Source: Fusobacterium sp. DD2 (GTDB lineage Bacteria; Fusobacteriota; Fusobacteriia; Fusobacteriales; Fusobacteriaceae). From it: a stretch of 34,226 nt of DNA. The number at the start of each line of letters is the position of its first letter. Position 1 is the stretch's first letter. The stretch lies in NCBI RefSeq assembly GCF_018205345.1, contig NZ_JADRHM010000020.1, positions 1-34,226 on the forward strand. Reading direction: 5' to 3'. The position numbers and the translations under genes were made by a program. Below the pieces are notes generated by a model. That model was not told where the DNA came from. It saw nothing but the letters and a program-made list of their open reading frames with translations, and did no database searches. This document shows, piece after piece, positions 7,391 through 14,730 of the stretch.

Positions 7391-9646
7391 ATGAAACTAC
7401 TTGAAAATATTCTAGCTGAAAAATATGGAAAAACTGTTAAAGAGTGTTCAGATAAAGAGATTTATTATGGTCTTCTACAGATGGTTAAAGAGCTTGCAAA
7501 GGAAAAGAAAACAATTGCAGGAGAGAGAAAAGTATACTATGTATCTGCAGAGTTTTTAATAGGGAAGCTTCTTTCAAATAACCTTATTAACCTTGGTATA
7601 TTTGATGAAGTGGCTAAATATCTTGAAAAAAATGGAAAATCAATATCTGAAATTGAGGATATGGAACCAGAACCATCTCTTGGAAATGGAGGACTTGGAA
7701 GACTTGCAGCATGTTTTCTTGATTCTATAGCAACTTTAGGATTACCTGGAGATGGAATAGGACTTAATTATCACTATGGACTTTTCAAGCAGGTTTTAGA
7801 TGACAACCTTCAAAAAGAGGAAAAAAATCCATGGATTGAAAAAGAGAGTTGGCTATGTGATACAGGAATTGGATTTGATGTAGAATTTGGTAAGTTTAAA
7901 GTTAAATCTAAACTTTATGATATTGATATTATAGGTTACGAAAATGGAGTAAATAAGCTTCACCTATTTGATATTGAAAGTGTAGATGAGAGCATTGTCA
8001 AATCTGGAATAAAATTTGATAAAGAGGATATAATGAAAAACTTAACACTTTTCCTATATCCAGATGACAGTGATAAAGCAGGACATCTACTAAGAATATA
8101 TCAGCAGTACTTCATGGTAAGCAATGGAGCACAATATATTTTAAAAGATATAAAGTCAAGAGGACTTGATATAAGAGACCTTGATAAATATGTTGCAATT
8201 CAGATAAATGATACACACCCAACTATGATAATTCCTGAACTTATAAGACTTATGATGAAAGAGGGAATTCACTTAAGTGAGGCTATTAAAATAGTAACTA
8301 AAACTTGTGCTTATACAAATCATACAATTCTTGCTGAAGCACTTGAAAAGTGGCCAATTGAGTATTTACGTGAAGTTGTACCTCAACTTATCCCTATAAT
8401 TGAAGCATTAAATGCTGTTATAAGTGAAAAATATACAGATGAAAAAGTTCAGATAATTGATAAAAATGACAATGTACATATGGCTCACATTGACATTCAC
8501 TTTGGATACAGTACAAATGGAGTGGCAGCTCTTCATACTGAGATTCTAAAAAATAGTGAATTGAAACATTTTTACAATATCTATCCTGAAAAATTTAATA
8601 ACAAAACTAATGGAATAACATTTAGAAGATGGCTAATGCATTGTAACCATGAGCTTACATCATTTATCACATCACTTATTGGAGATGGATTTAAGAAAAA
8701 TGCCATGGAGCTTGAAAAACTTTCTAAATTTACAGAGGATAAAAAAGTTTTAGCAGAGCTTGAAAATATTAAAAAGATAAAGAAAATAGAGCTTAAAAGG
8801 TTCTTAAAAGATAGACAGAATGTGGATATTGATGAAAATTCAGTGTTTGATATTCAGATCAAAAGACTTCATGAGTACAAACGTCAACAGATGAATGCTC
8901 TATATATGATTTATAAATATCTTGAAATCAAAAAAGGAAATTATCCAGCAAGACCTATCACATTTATATTTGGAGCAAAAGCAGCTCCAGCATATGTAAT
9001 TGCAAAGGACATAATCCATTTAATCTTAGCTTTACAGGAGCTTGTAAACAGTGATGAAGTTGCAAGCAAGTATATGAAGATAGTTATGGTTGAAAACTAC
9101 AATGTAACAAAGGCTGAAAAACTTATTCCAGCATGTGATATTTCTGAGCAGATATCTCTTGCAAGTAAAGAGGCATCAGGAACTGGAAATATGAAATTTA
9201 TGCTAAATGGTGCATTGACTCTTGGAACATTAGATGGTGCAAACCTTGAAATAGCTGACCTTGTAGGAAGAGAAAATATCTATATCTTCGGAGAAAGTAG
9301 TGATGAGGTAATTGCTCACTATGAAAAGGGAGATTATGTAGCTAAAGATTACTATAAGAAACCTCAAATAAAAGAACTTGTAGATTTTATAACAGGTAAA
9401 GAATTAAAAGCTATCGGACATAAAGAAAATCTTGAAAGACTTAAAAAAGAGCTGGTTGAAAAAGACTGGTTTATGACTTTACTGGATATTGAAAACTATA
9501 TTAAAGTTAAAGATAAGATGTTTGCTGATTATGAAAATAGAGAAAAATGGCTTAAGAAATCACTTATAAATATTTCAAAAGCTGGTTTCTTCTCATCAGA
9601 CAGAACTATAGCTGAATATAATAAAAATATCTGGAAATTGAAATAA
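7391..9646 (+). CDS. glgP: Glycogen/maltodextrin phosphorylase
   Basis: The 751-aa enzyme releases glucose-1-phosphate from the non-reducing ends of alpha-1,4-glucans. The pyridoxal-phosphate lysine is Lys602 in [14 protein letters not shown]. Other family blocks are [19 protein letters not shown] near residue 94, QINDTHPT near 271, [11 protein letters not shown] near 404 and [15 protein letters not shown] near 486. It is slightly shorter than typical bacterial enzymes (about 790-830 aa). It is the last gene of the maltose operon, with an AGGAGG site upstream, and the MalQ-phosphorylase pairing matches the maltodextrin route of enterobacteria. It could also act on stored glycogen; sequence alone does not separate the two. 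Confidence 0.95.
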   Translation: MKLLENILAEKYGKTVKECSDKEIYYGLLQMVKELAKEKKTIAGERKVYYVSAEFLIGKLLSNNLINLGIFDEVAKYLEKNGKSISEIEDMEPEPSLGNGGLGRLAACFLDSIATLGLPGDGIGLNYHYGLFKQVLDDNLQKEEKNPWIEKESWLCDTGIGFDVEFGKFKVKSKLYDIDIIGYENGVNKLHLFDIESVDESIVKSGIKFDKEDIMKNLTLFLYPDDSDKAGHLLRIYQQYFMVSNGAQYILKDIKSRGLDIRDLDKYVAIQINDTHPTMIIPELIRLMMKEGIHLSEAIKIVTKTCAYTNHTILAEALEKWPIEYLREVVPQLIPIIEALNAVISEKYTDEKVQIIDKNDNVHMAHIDIHFGYSTNGVAALHTEILKNSELKHFYNIYPEKFNNKTNGITFRRWLMHCNHELTSFITSLIGDGFKKNAMELEKLSKFTEDKKVLAELENIKKIKKIELKRFLKDRQNVDIDENSVFDIQIKRLHEYKRQQMNALYMIYKYLEIKKGNYPARPITFIFGAKAAPAYVIAKDIIHLILALQELVNSDEVASKYMKIVMVENYNVTKAEKLIPACDISEQISLASKEASGTGNMKFMLNGALTLGTLDGANLEIADLVGRENIYIFGESSDEVIAHYEKGDYVAKDYYKKPQIKELVDFITGKELKAIGHKENLERLKKELVEKDWFMTLLDIENYIKVKDKMFADYENREKWLKKSLINISKAGFFSSDRTIAEYNKNIWKLK

Positions 9647-9649
9647 TAG

Positions 9650-9856
9650 AAAGAGGCTGTTGCATTTCTAAAAGTATAAAAATAAAATTCTCTCCGGGTT
9701 TAATAGTTTCTATTTATATTGCTTACAGAAAGAAAATCCGAAACTCACTGCGTTCAGACAGTCGAATTTTAAGTATTCTGTTTCGCTGCATAAATTACGA
9801 AACTATTTCTAATATCGAGAATTTTAATTTTTATAAATTTGCAACAGCCTTTTTTT
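9650..9856. repeat. Palindromic intergenic repeat, copy 1 (also a terminator)
   Basis: This ~200-bp element has perfect 11-bp outer arms, AGGCTGTTGCA (9654-9664) and TGCAACAGCCT (9840-9850). The pairing continues imperfectly inward for tens of bases, and a run of T follows the right arm. It carries no ORF. A 91-base core (9727-9817) is repeated in inverse orientation at 11573-11663 with six differences. It fills the gap between the convergent glgP and aroA genes and can act as a terminator for either strand. It looks like a MITE or a dispersed terminator-type repeat. No transposase is present. Confidence 0.8.
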
Positions 9857-9858
9857 CT

Positions 9859-11124
9859 TTATATATGTTCCAGTTTTACTCCAAGACTCATTAAATCTTT
9901 GAAAAAGTCTGGATACGACTTTTCTATTACATGGGCCTCAGTTATTACTGTAGGGGTTTTGAGCTTTGTAGCAGCTACTGACAGACTCATTACTATTCTA
10001 TGGTCAAGATGGTTAAATAAAGGGGCCATAGATGTATATTCCCCATTGCCACTGATATAGATGTCGTCTTCATCGCTTTTTATATCAACTCCAAGCTTTT
10101 TCAGTTCACTTTCCATAGCTTCAATTCTATCGCTCTCTTTGTATCTTAAACGTTTGGCATTGTAAATATGTGTTTTCCCAGAAGAAAACATTCCCATAAC
10201 CATTAAAATAGGACCCAGATCAGGACAATCTTCAAGGTTTATCTCTGTTCCCTTAAGTGGTGCTGGTAAAAATCTATAGCCATCTGAAAGCTCTTCCACA
10301 ATACCACCTGCAGATTTTATTATATCTATAATCTGCTTGTCTCCCTGAGATGAAGATTTACGAAGTCCACGGCACTCAAGAGGGCCATTTATACTTCCTA
10401 ATACTGCAAAAAAACCAAGCTGAGAAAAATCTCCTTCAACCTTGTGGTTACAAGGTTGATATTTCTGGTTTCCAGGAATATATATTGTCAATTCATCTCT
10501 AAATTTGGCTATTACTCCAAACTCCTTTAACATCTCTATTGTGAGATTTACATAGGATTTAGATTCAAAAGGTGGGTTTATTTTAATTGTTGAATCTCCG
10601 TCTAAAAGTGGAAGTGTAAAAAGTAGACCACTTATAAATTGAGAACTTACATTCCCATCTATTTCATAGGTATCACTTGATAGTTTTCCACAGATTTCTA
10701 TTGCGTCATCTCTATGAAGATATCTTAAATTTTGTTCTTTAAAAATTGTTTCGTATATTTTTTGTGGTCTTTGAAGAAGTCTGTTTCTTCCTTGAAATCT
10801 TATGTTTTCTCCAGTAAGTGAAAAAATAGGAATGAAAAATCTAAGTGTAGAACCAGATTCATTACAATCTATAACCCTATCTTTTATATTTGTAAAATCC
10901 TTTATCCCTTGAATAGTGAGAGTATCACCATTTTCTTCAATTTTAGCTCCCAGTTTTTTCATACCTTCAATAGTTGCAATTATATCTTTTGAATAGGCAA
11001 TATTTGATATTTTACTTATTCCATCAGCTAGGGATGCACAGATTATTGCTCTATGTGCCATGCTTTTTGATGGGGGAATGACAACCTCTCCCTGAGGTGT
11101 TGAAGGGTAGATTTTTATATCCAT
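9859..11124 (-). CDS. aroA: 3-phosphoshikimate 1-carboxyvinyltransferase (EPSP synthase)
   Basis: This is the shikimate-pathway enzyme that joins phosphoenolpyruvate to shikimate-3-phosphate. The 421-aa protein has the N-terminal substrate loop PPSKSMAHRA (Lys20), NESGSTLRFF near residue 88, the catalytic region CPDLGPILMVMGMF, the signature LRYKESDRIEAM, and DHRIVMSLSVAA near the C-terminus. Length is normal. The ATG at 11124 is the only plausible start, because an in-frame TAG lies about 36 bases upstream. The strong AAAGGAGG is 44 bases away, with a long hairpin between it and the start (separate entry). It diverges from a chorismate mutase gene, which acts two steps later in the same pathway. 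Confidence 0.95.
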   Translation of the reverse strand: MDIKIYPSTPQGEVVIPPSKSMAHRAIICASLADGISKISNIAYSKDIIATIEGMKKLGAKIEENGDTLTIQGIKDFTNIKDRVIDCNESGSTLRFFIPIFSLTGENIRFQGRNRLLQRPQKIYETIFKEQNLRYLHRDDAIEICGKLSSDTYEIDGNVSSQFISGLLFTLPLLDGDSTIKINPPFESKSYVNLTIEMLKEFGVIAKFRDELTIYIPGNQKYQPCNHKVEGDFSQLGFFAVLGSINGPLECRGLRKSSSQGDKQIIDIIKSAGGIVEELSDGYRFLPAPLKGTEINLEDCPDLGPILMVMGMFSSGKTHIYNAKRLRYKESDRIEAMESELKKLGVDIKSDEDDIYISGNGEYTSMAPLFNHLDHRIVMSLSVAATKLKTPTVITEAHVIEKSYPDFFKDLMSLGVKLEHI

Positions 11125-11131
11125 AACTCTC

Positions 11132-11176
11132 TTGTATGATAAATATGTGAAAATATTTATCTATACAACCTCCTTT
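11132..11176 (-). promoter_or_regulatory. Shine-Dalgarno plus intervening hairpin of aroA
   Basis: In the aroA leader AAAGGAGG (11169-11176) is followed directly by a hairpin (11132-11168). TTGTAT pairs with ATACAA and GATAAATA with TATTTATC, with one bulged A and an 8-base loop. Seven bases (GAGAGTT) then lead to the ATG. If the hairpin folds, the effective Shine-Dalgarno spacing becomes about 7, which is ideal. Confidence 0.65.
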
Positions 11177-11223
11177 ATTTTTTATTACTATATATTCTAC
11201 AACTTTTTTTAATTAATTAAAAG

Positions 11224-11232
11224 TGTTATAAT
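11224..11232 (+). promoter_or_regulatory. Extended -10 promoter of chorismate mutase gene
   Basis: TG-T-TATAAT is a perfect extended -10 element. No good -35 is visible. The expected start lies only about a dozen bases before the ATG, so the leader is little more than the ribosome site. Confidence 0.55.
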
Positions 11233-11251
11233 TTGAGAAAAAGGAGGAGCT

Positions 11252-11524
11252 ATGAATAAACTTGAAGAGGCTAGAAAAAATATCAATAGAATAGATAAAG
11301 AGATGGCACATCTTTTTGAAGAGAGAATGAGATGTGTAGAGGATGTAATAGCATATAAAATGGAAAATGGGATGAAGGTACTGGATACTGCAAGGGAAAA
11401 AGAGGTCATAGAAAAGAATCTTAAACTTATTGAAAACAATGAGTATAAAGAGTATTACAGGGAGTTTATTCAGGATATGATGGATATCTCAAAGAAGTAT
11501 CAGGAAAAAATAATAAAAAAATAG
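11252..11524 (+). CDS. Chorismate mutase (AroQ class), stand-alone
   Basis: The 90-aa, all-helical protein matches the monofunctional AroQ fold that converts chorismate to prephenate. Visible family features are the N-terminal EARKNINRIDKEMAHLFEERM with its Arg and Asp positions, the middle VIAYKMENGMKVLDTAREKEVIE containing the active-site Lys and the Asp-x-x-Arg-Glu motif, and a C-terminal helix ending near YREFIQDMMDISKKYQ. AAGGAGG lies just upstream. It is not fused to prephenate dehydratase or dehydrogenase. It diverges from aroA, so the pair may be co-controlled. I leave the symbol blank because aroQ and aroH are used inconsistently for this protein. Confidence 0.88.
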   Translation: MNKLEEARKNINRIDKEMAHLFEERMRCVEDVIAYKMENGMKVLDTAREKEVIEKNLKLIENNEYKEYYREFIQDMMDISKKYQEKIIKK

Positions 11525-11532
11525 ATAAAAAA

Positions 11533-11733
11533 TGAGGGTGTTGTATTTTTAAAAATGTAAAAATAAAATTCGCGATATTAGAAATAGTTTTGTAATTTAT
11601 GCAGTGAAACAGAATACTGAAAATCCGACTGTTTGAACGTAGTGAGTTTCGGATTTTCTTTCTGTGAGCAAAATAAATAGAAACTATTGATACCAGAGTG
11701 AATTTTATTATTTACTGATTTACAACACCCTCA
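11533..11733. repeat. Palindromic intergenic repeat, copy 2 (inverted relative to copy 1)
   Basis: The element has perfect 13-bp outer arms, TGAGGGTGTTGTA (11533-11545) and TACAACACCCTCA (11721-11733). Its 91-base core (11573-11663) is the reverse complement of the core of copy 1 with six differences. It fills the gap between the convergent chorismate mutase and brnQ genes. Two arm positions differ from copy 1 and both keep base pairing. No ORF is present. Confidence 0.8.
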
Positions 11734-11747
11734 GTTTAAATTTAAGG

Positions 11748-13028
11748 TTAATTATTTTTTTTACAAGGAATAAATTTAAATATTATTCCACCAATAATAG
11801 CAGGAACAACCCATGCAAGTCCAAGATCTTGGAATGGAAGTGCAAGGTATACATTTTGAACTGCATCTATATTGAATCCCATAGCTTGAAAGGCTTCAAA
11901 AGAACTTACAATTCCTGTACCAATAACAGTTCCTACAAATACATTGTCATTTTTAATTGCATTCTTCATAAGGTTTAAGAAGATTAAAGCTATTGCAATT
12001 GGATATAAGAATACTAAGATAGGTACAGATATTTTTACAATAATATCTACACCAAACATTGCAAATATTATACTTATAACTGTTGTAATAATTGCTAAAA
12101 CTTGATAAGAAACCTTTAAAAGATTGCTGAAATAATCTGCAACTGTAGCAATAAGTCCAATAGCTGTAGTGATACAAGCTCCAGTAACACAGATAGCTAA
12201 AATTATCTTTCCTGCATTTCCTAAAAGCATGTCAACTGATGAAACTAAAATACCAACTTTATCAATCCCTGCTGGAAGTATTCCAGATACAGTAGAACCT
12301 ATATATCCAAGTCCACCATATACAAGAGCAAGTCCTCCAAGAGCTATAATACTTGTCTGAATAAGGAAAGAGATTTCCTGTTTTTGAGATAGCTCTTTAT
12401 CTTTTCTGATAGATTTTAGAATTATTTCAGAAAATACTATTGCAGCAAGTGTATCCATAGTTTGATATCCATCTATAAATCCTTGCTTAAAAGGAGTGGG
12501 TACATTAAGATTAATACCAGTTCCAAGTGGTGTAAATACCCCTTTTAAAATTATAATAGCTAAAACTACTAAAAGTGTAGGAGTAAGAATTGCTCCAACT
12601 CTATCTATAACTTTACTTGGTTTCAATGAGAATAAAAGTGCAATTCCAAAGAAAGCAAATATAAATATTATTTTTTCCATCATATAGCTAGGGCTATTTT
12701 TATCAAAAATCAGTTCAAAAGCAACTGCTCCAGTTCTTGGGAGCGCTAATAGAGGCCCAATAGATAGTATTAAAACAACATTGAATACCTTACTGAAGAT
12801 TGGGGATACCCTAATAGCAAAACTGTCCAGATTCTTTCCCGCAAATGCTGAAGTAAAAATTGCTATGAGAGGAAATCCAACTCCAGTTAAAATGAAAGCG
12901 ATGATTCCAGTAGCCCACCTGTCTCCATTGGCAAATCCAACAAGAGGTGGGAATATTAAGTTTCCTGCTCCGAAAAGCATAGCAAAAAGTGCAAAACCGG
13001 TGATGATAACATCTTTCTTTTTAAACAT
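11748..13028 (-). CDS. brnQ: Branched-chain amino-acid:cation symporter (LIVCS family)
   Basis: The 426-aa integral membrane protein has about 12 hydrophobic spans. It begins with the family signature FALFAMLFGAGNLIFPPLVGFANGDRW and carries TGVGFPLIAIF shortly after. BrnQ proteins import leucine, isoleucine and valine with Na+ or H+. Length is typical. The ATG has AGGAGG upstream, and a near-consensus promoter lies 40-70 bases before it, so it is a single-gene unit. Repeat copy 2 lies just past its 3' end. Nothing unusual was seen in the coding sequence. Confidence 0.95.
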   Translation of the reverse strand: MFKKKDVIITGFALFAMLFGAGNLIFPPLVGFANGDRWATGIIAFILTGVGFPLIAIFTSAFAGKNLDSFAIRVSPIFSKVFNVVLILSIGPLLALPRTGAVAFELIFDKNSPSYMMEKIIFIFAFFGIALLFSLKPSKVIDRVGAILTPTLLVVLAIIILKGVFTPLGTGINLNVPTPFKQGFIDGYQTMDTLAAIVFSEIILKSIRKDKELSQKQEISFLIQTSIIALGGLALVYGGLGYIGSTVSGILPAGIDKVGILVSSVDMLLGNAGKIILAICVTGACITTAIGLIATVADYFSNLLKVSYQVLAIITTVISIIFAMFGVDIIVKISVPILVFLYPIAIALIFLNLMKNAIKNDNVFVGTVIGTGIVSSFEAFQAMGFNIDAVQNVYLALPFQDLGLAWVVPAIIGGIIFKFIPCKKNN

Positions 13029-13069
13029 AATTTCCTCCTGATATTCTATATATTTTTGTATTGTCTTAC

Positions 13070-13098
13070 ATTGTATAAAAATATTTTATTATTGTCAA
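13070..13098 (-). promoter_or_regulatory. brnQ promoter
   Basis: On the minus strand a consensus TTGACA (13093-13098) and TACAAT (13070-13075) are 17 bases apart, upstream of brnQ. Confidence 0.72.
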
Positions 13099-13167
13099 TT
13101 TAAATAAAAAAAAATAGCCATTTTTGTAAAAAAAAAGACTATTTTAATACAAAAGATACAAATATAA

Positions 13168-13224
13168 ACAAAAAATAAAAACTCTTTGAAACCACATTTT
13201 ATTTGAGGTTCTGAGAGTTTTTAT
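13168..13224 (-). terminator. Terminator downstream of the ROK regulator
   Basis: ATAAAAACTCT (13175-13185) pairs perfectly with AGAGTTTTTAT (13214-13224), with a further AACC/GGTT pairing inside. On the minus strand the stem is followed by TTTTTTG. It separates the ROK transcript from the brnQ promoter. The rest of the 295-base brnQ-ROK gap is A/T-rich and holds only the brnQ promoter and the inverted repeat at 13280-13302. Confidence 0.6.
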
Positions 13225-13279
13225 CATTTTTTGATATAAAAAAACAGCTATTTTTTCCATTTTAGGAATTAATATTTAA

Positions 13280-13302
13280 ATTATTAAAACCACTTTAATA
13301 AT
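13280..13302. promoter_or_regulatory. Inverted repeat matching the hut-side operator (ROK 3' end)
   Basis: ATTATTAAA-N5-TTTAATAAT lies 21 bases past the ROK stop codon. Both nine-base arms and the five-base spacing are identical to the element at 14664-14686 in front of the hut operon; only the centre differs (ACCAC here, ATGAT there). It is a candidate second binding site for the ROK protein. A hairpin role at the mRNA end is the alternative. Confidence 0.5.
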
Positions 13303-13323
13303 TCAGAATAATAAAATTAATAT

Positions 13324-14460
13324 CTAGAAAAGTGAATCTACAATTGGGAAAATAGCAGCCCCAATAATGCCAGTTTTTTCGTCAAATTGTGAAAAAACTA
13401 TTGTATCTTCACCACGGTAAAATATATGATTTGGTACATAAATTGTTTTTAAAAGTTTAGATTTTACAAGGTCTTTATATCTGCATATATCTCCAGTGAT
13501 TATCAATTTTTCAGGGTTTGAAAAGAAGATAAGATTTTTAATTCCTACAGCCATATGCTTTATGTAGTTATCCAAAAGAAGCTGACCAAAATGTGTTTTC
13601 AGATATTTTTCAGAGAAGATATCACTGAAGGTTTCAATTTCAGGAAAGAATTTTTGAAATTCATAAATAAGTGCACGATTAGAAATATAGGCACCTAAAC
13701 ATCCTTGTGAACCACATTCACAGAGATTTCCATCAGGATTGATGTTCATATGATGTATTCTTCCAGCCTTAAAGGAGAAACTGTCATTTTGTTCTTTTTG
13801 AAATGTACTGCAACTTATAGTATCTGAAACAGTAAGGCAGACAAAATGATTTAGTTGCTGTCCGTGACCTAGCATAGCTTCAGCAACTACTGCAAGGTTG
13901 CTCTCATTTTCTATAAGTACAGGAACACCTAATTTTTCTCCTATAATATCTAATGCTTTTAGAGGAAATGATGTTGTGCTTGAAAATTCAACAAAGTTAT
14001 TTTCATGATTAACTATTCCTCTTGTAGCAATACCCACTCCAACAAGATGTTTTTGCTCCTCTGCACTTAATCCCTCAACAAAATCAAAAGTAGACTTTAT
14101 AATCATTTCTACTATATTTGCCAGGCTTAAAGTGAGATAGTAGGAGTGTTGTTTTTGGATTTCACAGCATCCATTAATTAAAATAAAATGTAAAGAATCC
14201 TGGTTTATTTTAATTCCAATAGAATAGCAGAAATCCCGATTAAACCCATATTCTGTAGCTTTCCGTCCAACTCCATCACCTATTTTATTTTTTTCATAGA
14301 TGACATTCTTTTTGAGAAGTATATTTACTACTCTTTTAACAGTTGGAAAACTGATGTCCAAGGCAGTTGCGATATCGTTAATAACAAAGTCTTGTTTTGA
14401 CTTAAAAAGATACTGAAATATCTTATTCTCATTGTTCTCTTTAATGATTTTCTGATACAT
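13324..14460 (-). CDS. ROK-family transcriptional regulator (NagC/XylR type)
   Basis: The 378-aa protein has a MarR-like winged helix (residues 10-55, with VINDIATALDISFPTVKRVVNILLKK) joined to a ROK sugar-kinase-like domain. The ROK zinc site is present: an HH pair near 236 and CECGSQGC (Cys247, Cys249, Cys254). The catalytic Asp position of ROK kinases reads ENESN, with Glu instead of Asp, as suits a non-catalytic repressor. The frame extends upstream to 14550, but the ATG at 14460 has AAGGGAG at proper spacing, and the upstream part falls on the promoter. It diverges from the hut operon. A sugar-type regulator beside histidine genes is unusual. Its effector is unknown. Confidence 0.87.
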   Translation of the reverse strand: MYQKIIKENNENKIFQYLFKSKQDFVINDIATALDISFPTVKRVVNILLKKNVIYEKNKIGDGVGRKATEYGFNRDFCYSIGIKINQDSLHFILINGCCEIQKQHSYYLTLSLANIVEMIIKSTFDFVEGLSAEEQKHLVGVGIATRGIVNHENNFVEFSSTTSFPLKALDIIGEKLGVPVLIENESNLAVVAEAMLGHGQQLNHFVCLTVSDTISCSTFQKEQNDSFSFKAGRIHHMNINPDGNLCECGSQGCLGAYISNRALIYEFQKFFPEIETFSDIFSEKYLKTHFGQLLLDNYIKHMAVGIKNLIFFSNPEKLIITGDICRYKDLVKSKLLKTIYVPNHIFYRGEDTIVFSQFDEKTGIIGAAIFPIVDSLF

Positions 14461-14521
14461 ACCCATTCTCCCTTTTTCATTTTGTAATCTATTATTATGT
14501 AACCAGGATAGATTCTCTATA

Positions 14522-14550
14522 ATTATATAATAAAACAAAAAATAATTCAA
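14522..14550 (-). promoter_or_regulatory. ROK regulator promoter
   Basis: On the minus strand TTGAAT (14545-14550) and TATAAT (14522-14527) are 17 bases apart. Transcription would begin near 14515, which excludes a translation start at 14550. Confidence 0.65.
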
Positions 14551-14663
14551 TAATTGTTCTTTTATAGTATAAACAAGTCAATAAAAATACAATTTATTAA
14601 TAAAATGAATTGAGTTATATATTTAATATATTAGACATATTTATAAAAACATGTTTTAATCTA

Positions 14664-14686
14664 ATTATTAAAATGATTTTAATAAT
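14664..14686. promoter_or_regulatory. 23-bp perfect palindrome upstream of hut operon, candidate ROK operator
   Basis: ATTATTAAA-ATGAT-TTTAATAAT is fully symmetric around G14675. It lies about 45 bases before the start of the first hut gene. Length and A/T-rich arms resemble NagC/Mlc-type operators. I could not define a confident promoter for the hut operon in 14551-14700, where several -10-like A/T runs exist without a clear -35. Confidence 0.6.
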
Positions 14687-14693
14687 ACAACGC

Positions 14694-14707
14694 GCAAAAA
14701 TTTTTGC
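14694..14707. promoter_or_regulatory. 14-bp palindrome in the hut leader
   Basis: GCAAAAATTTTTGC is a perfect palindrome starting eight bases after the 23-bp palindrome and ending nine bases before the GGGAGGAAG ribosome site. It may be a second operator. As RNA it could form only a small loop-less hairpin. Confidence 0.4.
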
Positions 14708-14730
14708 AAACTCGGGAGGAAGAAGAGTGC

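Noticed and set aside
9650-9856. Insertion-sequence remnant in repeat copy 1
   Set aside because: The ends resemble those of some insertion sequences, but there is no transposase fragment, and the near-full-length palindrome fits a MITE or terminator-type repeat better.
11132-11168. Rho-independent terminator or riboswitch in the aroA leader
   Set aside because: The stem is nearly all A-T, has no T run after it and is too small for a known metabolite aptamer, so I treat it as a translation-spacing hairpin.
14461-14550. A 30-residue N-terminal extension of the ROK protein from the ATG at 14550
   Set aside because: It would start on the predicted -35 box and lacks a ribosome site; the ATG at 14460 has one, and the winged helix begins there.
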